DNA of 64,000 nt. Source: Liolophura sinensis (lineage: Eukaryota > Mollusca > Polyplacophora > Chitonida > Chitonidae). The stretch lies in the NCBI RefSeq assembly GCF_032854445.1, contig NC_088302.1, forward strand, positions 35,806,812 through 35,870,811, given 5' to 3'. Below are positions 60,201-64,000 of this stretch, piece by piece. Position numbers and translations under genes: made by a program. Each line of letters starts with the position of its first letter. Positions within the stretch are counted from its first letter, which is position 1. The notes beneath the pieces were generated by a model. It did no database searches and had not been told where the DNA came from. It saw only the letters and a list, made by a program, of their open reading frames with translations.

Positions 60201-63200
60201 ATTATGTCAAGGTAAGCAAATGAAAACGGCCTGTTGCGTTAACATACGTTGCACACACCTGCCTTTGTTTTGTAAACTGCAATGTTATTCACCGCTAACC
60301 AGTAGAAAAATTGCCCTTCATGCATTTTTTCATTTCAGTAGTATATTAAAAACCCATTGGACTTCAGTACAGACATTGCTTCGGTTTTCCATGAAACAAA
60401 TATGAAAAATAAACATCTTGTTCGCTTTAATACAACCACAACCACAACTACAACAATGAGTTAGAATAACAGAACATTAACACAACCTAGGGTTATCCCC
60501 ATATAAACAGGTCGCGTAAGGGTCGATTATTTTATCCTATGCTCTGTGATCTTCTGTATGAAGTTCTGTTTTAGTTGGACGTTTTCCAGTCTTATCCAGT
60601 AAAAATATTTGTTCGCTCATAAAAGTCGGGAACTTATTCAACAGTGTATTTACATTTTTACGTAACAGCAAACGGCTCTACAAATGTAACGATTTACTTT
60701 CAATAATAAATGTGTGAAAGACTTATACGACATAAGCTGTAACATTAGACTTCGTCTTCTGTCCTTAGATTATCGATGGCATGATCAGCACTCCGCAGGA
60801 AATGGGGACATTTTGTGGGGGAACGACTCCTCCCCCTCTGGTCTCACGATCCAATCAAATAACAGTTATGTTTTCCTCCGACGGAAATAGCGGGAATCGT
60901 GGATTCAAGCTTACTTATTCAGGTATAGTGAAGATCAAAATTCCTTTTACCAGATACACAACCCTGCAATGAACTAAAGAAACTGCGGCAAAGCATAAGA
61001 GAGTTGATGAGAGTTGAAGCGTGTTGAGTTCATGATGTCTTTCCCACGAGTCATACGTATGAAGGTATTCCAGCAACATGTGGAAGGTCGTGGTTTTCTT
61101 CTGGGCTATGCCTGGTTTTTTTACCCACATTTATGTTGGCTGCCGTCTAATTTAATTTAATCCTTTATTTATACTGAATGAGGATTTTTCACAGGCTAAC
61201 GGCTACTATGGAGATCTCATCAAAGTATCAATTTTCGATGTCGTATAAGTGAAATATTTTTGAGTGAGGCAAATAAGCAAATAAATAAATCCATAAATGT
61301 TTAGCGCAGGTATGTGTTCTTCATCCATATCTGACTGGAAGCATTTGTATGGAAATCAACTTTAAGTCAGAAGGTATACAAAGCTTTCAGTGAAAGGTGG
61401 TGGTTTACACCAGGTTCATTTTCTTCCTCCACTAGTAAACTGATCCGCAGTCGAATAAGTATATCAAACCTTGATTGCCCCCTTAAACATTATTAATATA
61501 GATGTATGAGTATAAACATCAGTATATCGATCTAATCTCCTTTATGTTATAGATGACTGCCCACAGCAATGACTTTAACATGTAGTTATGTTTAAGCACG
61601 TACATACGTGCACATCTTTTTGATACCTTTTGAGCCCATACTTCTCAGTGACCAAGAGGAACCTTGGCCGAACATGAAACGCATCGGTCATCACCACTGA
61701 TTACTCTGGACTGTTCGTTTGATATAGTTTGTTTATGATTTTTTTTTGGATGTCTTTGTCAGGAAATTGTGAAAACATCAACGTGACGAACAGTGATACG
61801 GTGTTGGAAAGTCCTAACTACCCTAGACCACCTCCAGATAACGTCCGCTGTGAGTGGTGGGTGACTGTTCCAGACACCATGTCCCCTCTGGTGCGGGTAC
61901 CGGATTTCCGGACTAACGCTTCCAAATGTGACGACGCCATCGTGAACGTAAGAATTCAGACATTTACGCTTTGAATCTCCCAATGGCGTTATGGCGTTCA
62001 GGACGATGTTTTCCATTGTCAAAGCATCCAAAACGTATTGTCTCAACAAGTCACGTTGCCTTAAACAGTTCAACAAGGTCTTCAATCAGCTTAAAGTTGT
62101 CAAGTGGCCTTGCTTCACGGTTCAGTTGTTTGTTACCGGATACAGATGTCACCGTTTTACTAATTCATTTTACAATGCGTTTCCCCCTATATATTTAAGA
62201 GTGGTGAACGTATATGGAGTAGCCCCAATGATTTGTGTTGCTGTACATTGCAGTTGTATGGTTCTTTTGACGAAGCCAACTGGATCTGCAGAGACAGAAT
62301 TGATCCAACAAAGTTTAACGGAAATAAGATGATCATAGAATATACGAAGAAACCCAGTGTCCAGCCCGCAGTGTTTTCGCTGGATGTCACATTTGTCGGT
62401 AAGAAGAACAGCAATGTATAAATTAACTTGGCAATGTCAGCTTCCTCACTGAAGCTTACTTTACGTAATTTTCCATTCAATTACAAGATTCAGAGTTTTA
62501 ACAAAGATCTGAATAACATGATACATTGATACCCCAATTCTAATATCAGATATTATTGTAATGAGAGAACGACGTTAGGAGGTATCGTGCAGCACTATAG
62601 AGAGATTATTGGTTTTTGGCTTACGCCCCCTCTACCTTACATTTTAGGGAGTAACAGGTAAAAACTTGACAACTGCATCTTATTTTGCAGACAAATGCAC
62701 GGATGACTATTGTGAAAATGGCGGGACTTGCGAAGACGAAATGCTGGGTGTTGTCTGCAAATGTGCCAAAGGTTTCCACGGTGACCGATGCCATCTGAAG
62801 CTCTTGACATGCCAAAATCAGCCATGCAAAAACAATGCGGAATGTATCGAAACTGACGAAGAGATTGTGTGCGAGTGCACACCGGGTTTTGCAGGTGAGA
62901 CGTGTGACGTCAGAATAAACGAGTGTGCTCCAAATCCTTGTCTCCAAGGTGGGACATGTGTTGATAAAACTACAGACTACAGCTGTATCTGCCCCGAGGG
63001 TTATGCCGGAAAGAACTGCGAGAATCCTCTAAGCGAGTGCGATCGGAAACCATGTCAAAATGGCGGAACTTGCCAAGACTTCCGGAATGGTTTTATCTGC
63101 GTTTGTCCGGACGGCTTCACAGGTGAGATATGTCAGAAGGAGCTGAGTACGTGCAATTCGGACGGGTGTGTCCACGGGGTGTGTCAGGGCACGCCGGACG

Positions 63201-64000
63201 GCATGGTCTGTGAGTGTGAGCAAGGATACACCGGCGAGAAATGCGATGAAAACATCGACGACTGTAAGATGAATCCTTGTAATCGGGGTTCCACGTGCGT
63301 TGATGGGAAAAATGGTTACCAATGTTTATGTGCCCCAGGTTATACGGGGGAGAGGTGCTACACCGACATTTTCGAATGCGCTGACAACCCGTGCCTAAAT
63401 AACGCCACCTGCGAAAATCTCGTCCCCGGCTTCCGGTGCACATGTCCGCCTAAATACGTCGGTGAACTCTGTGAGAAGTATTTGGACGCTTGTGACCCTT
63501 CTCCTTGTGGAAATCGTGGGACATGCGTGGACACAACTGGGGGGTTAGAATGTATCTGTCCTCCTGGAGTGACCGGAAAGACATGCGATACGCCGATCAA
63601 CCCCTGCACAAGTAACCCATGTAAGAACGATGCCCCTTGCGTGGCGACCATCCAGGCCATGGGTCCAGTTTACGTCTGTGAATGTCCACTCGGCTACGAA
63701 GGACAGCAGTGTGAGGTGGAGATCAACGAATGTGGCTCTGAACCATGTCAAAATGGAGGCATTTGTCGAGACATGGTAAATGATTTCATGTGTAGTTGTC
63801 CTCGAGGTTTTCGTGGAAAGCGGTGCAATATCACGGTGGCCACTTGCAGCTCACGGCCCTGCAAGAACGATGCCGATTGTGAGGACAACAACAACAACGG
63901 CGAATTTCAATGTCACTGCAAAACTGGATTTACCGGAAGTGTTTGTGAGACGGATATCAACGAATGTTTGGAGAGGCCGTGTAAGAATAACGGTAGTTGT
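45031..64000 (+). CDS. CUB-CUB-EGF(n) extracellular protein, 5' part of gene
   Basis: Exons 45031-45046, 46229-46279, 59985-60211, 60769-60922, 61763-61947, 62254-62398 and 62691 to beyond the edge join in phase into 696 codons. A signal peptide (MTNIK, then AGALYLVSMISCIVTIT) precedes CUB1 (C26, C58, C93, C114; QYPPNQICTW, FCGGTTPPP) and CUB2 (C152, C179, C205, C223; SPNYPRPPPDNVRCEWW). From residue 262 come eleven complete EGF-like repeats and part of a twelfth, several with calcium-binding starts (INEC, IDDC). The protein is extracellular; such arrays serve in matrix, adhesion or Notch-type ligand binding. The order resembles sea-urchin fibropellins, but any membrane anchor lies outside the window. 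The link from the first two exons across a 13.7-kb intron rests on phase and on the need for a signal peptide. Confidence 0.72.
45211..45288. repeat. (AT)n microsatellite
   Basis: About 78 bases of almost pure AT in intron 1 of the CUB-EGF gene. A length error in assembly is possible. Confidence 0.95.
45899..46071 (+). mobile_element. SINE family 1, internally deleted
   Basis: 'AGTCCCTTACCAATGCGGCC', 'TGATAAGTGAAATATTCTTG' and an AAATAAATAAAT tail; it lacks the middle GGGCTCTGCCCGG block. It ends 158 bp before exon 2. Confidence 0.8.
46229..46279 (+). CDS. Exon 2 of the CUB-EGF gene (signal-peptide core)
   Basis: Acceptor CTTCGGTTGTTTCAG, 51 bases in phase 1-1, donor GTAAGT. Encodes GALYLVSMISCIVTIT, a hydrophobic segment suited to the h-region of a signal peptide. 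It could instead be a transmembrane exon of another protein, as it resembles in size and phase the 60-nt TM1 exon at 34752. Confidence 0.55.
46280..48395. other. Left part of the 13.7-kb intron
   Basis: AT-rich with no repeat array. A plus-strand frame at 46805-47002 (rich in Pro) has no family match. Nothing else is seen. Confidence 0.5.
48396..48599. repeat. 34-bp minisatellite, 6 copies
   Basis: Units at 48396, 48430, 48464, 48498, 48532 and 48566; core GTGTTAAAGTATTAAACAGG. Intronic to the CUB-EGF gene. Confidence 0.95.
48650..48890. repeat. 87-bp tandem repeat, about 2.7 copies
   Basis: TTCATTCTAGAAAAGG recurs at 48706 and 48793. The period is 29 codons, so a plus-strand frame stays open (repeat peptide HSRKGIVCSNFPRRKVL). 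No start or splice context supports coding. Confidence 0.9.
48891..50277. other. Intronic sequence, nothing recognised
   Basis: No exon, RNA gene or repeat array is visible. Confidence 0.5.
50278..50503 (-). repeat. Dispersed repeat family B copy
   Basis: 'TGCTATTATTTAAGCATTTA', 'CCTAACTGAGGTAAATTGTC' and 'GTCGCTGCTCTGGTTTTAC' on plus are the reverse complement of family B blocks. This is one of the better-preserved copies. 50504-51389 is unremarkable. Confidence 0.65.
51390..52640. repeat. 31-bp minisatellite, about 30 or more diverged copies
   Basis: The unit includes GGACCACTGGCTAGGTTATC followed by ATTTAACTTTA. In the right part (52220-52480) a longer unit inserts AAAGCTGTATGTGATTG between copies. 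Intronic to the CUB-EGF gene. 52641-53246 shows nothing further. Confidence 0.92.
53247..53409 (-). mobile_element. SINE family 1
   Basis: (TTTA)n tail, TTTTACGACGTACTCAAG, 'ATGGTGGGAGGAAACCGGGC' and TCTCACGTACGGCCGGG; the head is missing. Confidence 0.9.
53929..54173 (+). mobile_element. SINE family 1, diverged full length
   Basis: AGGGGGCCTTCATTGCTGAG head, 'CTCACCAATGCAGTTGC', 'CCCCCGGGCTCTGCCCGGTT' and an ATATAAAT tail. An older copy. Confidence 0.85.
54174..58693. other. Right part of the 13.7-kb intron
   Basis: No exon is confirmed. 55860-56300 and 56830-57280 are GC-richer than their surroundings. The latter holds a 53-codon frame at 56830-56991 (MYSRNNSQEEVSVGAVAWG...) and an overlapping 113-codon frame, neither matching a family I know. 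A13 at 57458 is a simple run. Confidence 0.4.
58694..58911 (+). mobile_element. SINE family 1
   Basis: GCGGGGCCTCCTTGGCAGAG head, 'CCAATGCGGTCGACCTGAGT', then a deletion of the GGGCTCTGCC block and a short tail. Confidence 0.85.
59150..59221 (+). mobile_element. SINE family 1 tail fragment
   Basis: 'GGTACAAGTGAAAAATTCTT' then GAGTTTGGTGTAAT and AAATAAATCAATAAAA. Strongly decayed. Confidence 0.5.
59395..59470 (+). mobile_element. tRNA-like B-box fragment
   Basis: GAGGGTTCGATACCCT is a good RNA polymerase III B box with T-arm pairing, but no A box or full cloverleaf is present. Likely the remains of another SINE. Confidence 0.3.
59786..59888 (-). mobile_element. SINE family 1, internally deleted
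   Basis: TTTTACGCCGTACTCAAG, 'ACCACGGGGACCATGCGC' and GGGTTGCTG. It ends 96 bp upstream of the CUB1 exon. Confidence 0.75.
61030..61292 (+). mobile_element. SINE family 1 interrupted by unrelated sequence
   Basis: The body ('CCAGCAACATGTGGAAGGTC', 'GGGCTATGCCTGG') is split at about 61146-61240 by non-SINE DNA, then resumes with TCGTATAAGTGAAATATTTT and an AAATAAAT tail. It lies in the intron between CUB1 and CUB2. Confidence 0.7.
62691..64000 (+). CDS. Large EGF-repeat exon (11 full repeats, open at right edge)
   Basis: Acceptor TCTTATTTTGCAG, then 1310 bases open in one frame to the window end. Each repeat follows C-x(4-5)-C-x(4-5)-C-x(7-12)-C-x-C-x(8)-C, for example CENGGTCEDEMLGVVCKC and CQNGGTCQDFRNGFICVC. 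Repeat 5 is short in its first half (CNSDGCVHGVC), and repeat 9 has an insertion (CVATIQAMGPVYVCEC). Open frames on the opposite strand here are shadows of the coding strand. Confidence 0.93.

Noticed and set aside
61759-63751. Several minus-strand frames opposite the EGF and CUB exons
   Set aside because: Shadows of the plus-strand cysteine codons; the plus strand shows the domain motifs and splice sites.

Overview
This is animal nuclear DNA: coding exons are short, bounded by GT/AG splice sites and separated by long introns, and the rest is AT-rich sequence full of tRNA-derived SINEs and minisatellites. The proteins (CUB, EGF-like, TMEM272-like) are metazoan. The very abundant SINE whose 3' part reads (on its minus strand) TTTTACGCCGTACTCAAG, together with a second SINE family, suggests a lophotrochozoan, most likely a mollusc such as a bivalve. 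A brachiopod or another lophotrochozoan cannot be excluded from sequence alone.

Three genes are supported, all on the plus strand. (1) 253-5147: a complete five-exon gene for a type I membrane protein of about 386 residues (signal peptide, one CUB domain, one transmembrane helix, about 200-residue Ser/Thr-rich cytoplasmic tail). (2) About 22874/32287-36390: a four-helix membrane protein of the TMEM272-like family, with two candidate first coding exons (22874-23074 and 32287-32439) that can both splice in phase 0 to 33725. (3) 45031 to beyond the right edge: a secreted or membrane protein with a signal peptide split over two tiny exons, two CUB domains, and at least eleven complete EGF-like repeats in one uninterrupted exon (62691 to past 64000). 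Its architecture recalls fibropellin/Notch-like extracellular proteins. Exon phases agree at every junction.

Between the genes: 5148-22873 holds SINEs, a 122-bp fold-back MITE (7425-7546), an isolated candidate first exon (7185-7200), and large 47-bp and 24-bp tandem arrays (12491-14300). 23075-32286 holds a decayed reverse-transcriptase remnant with a broken active site inside a dispersed repeat. 36391-45030 starts with a 63-bp tandem array that appears to be built from the last coding bases of the TMEM272-like gene, then SINEs and a possible poly(A) site. The 13.7-kb second intron of the CUB-EGF gene holds three minisatellites (34, 87 and 31 bp) and several SINEs.

The genes do not form an obvious pathway. 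Two are CUB-domain surface or extracellular proteins, which fits adhesion, matrix or recognition roles, and one is a small multi-pass membrane protein of unknown function. The most unusual items are the intronless EGF exon, the coding-tail-derived 3' array, the alternative first exons, and an array of about 30 TGACGTGG motifs.
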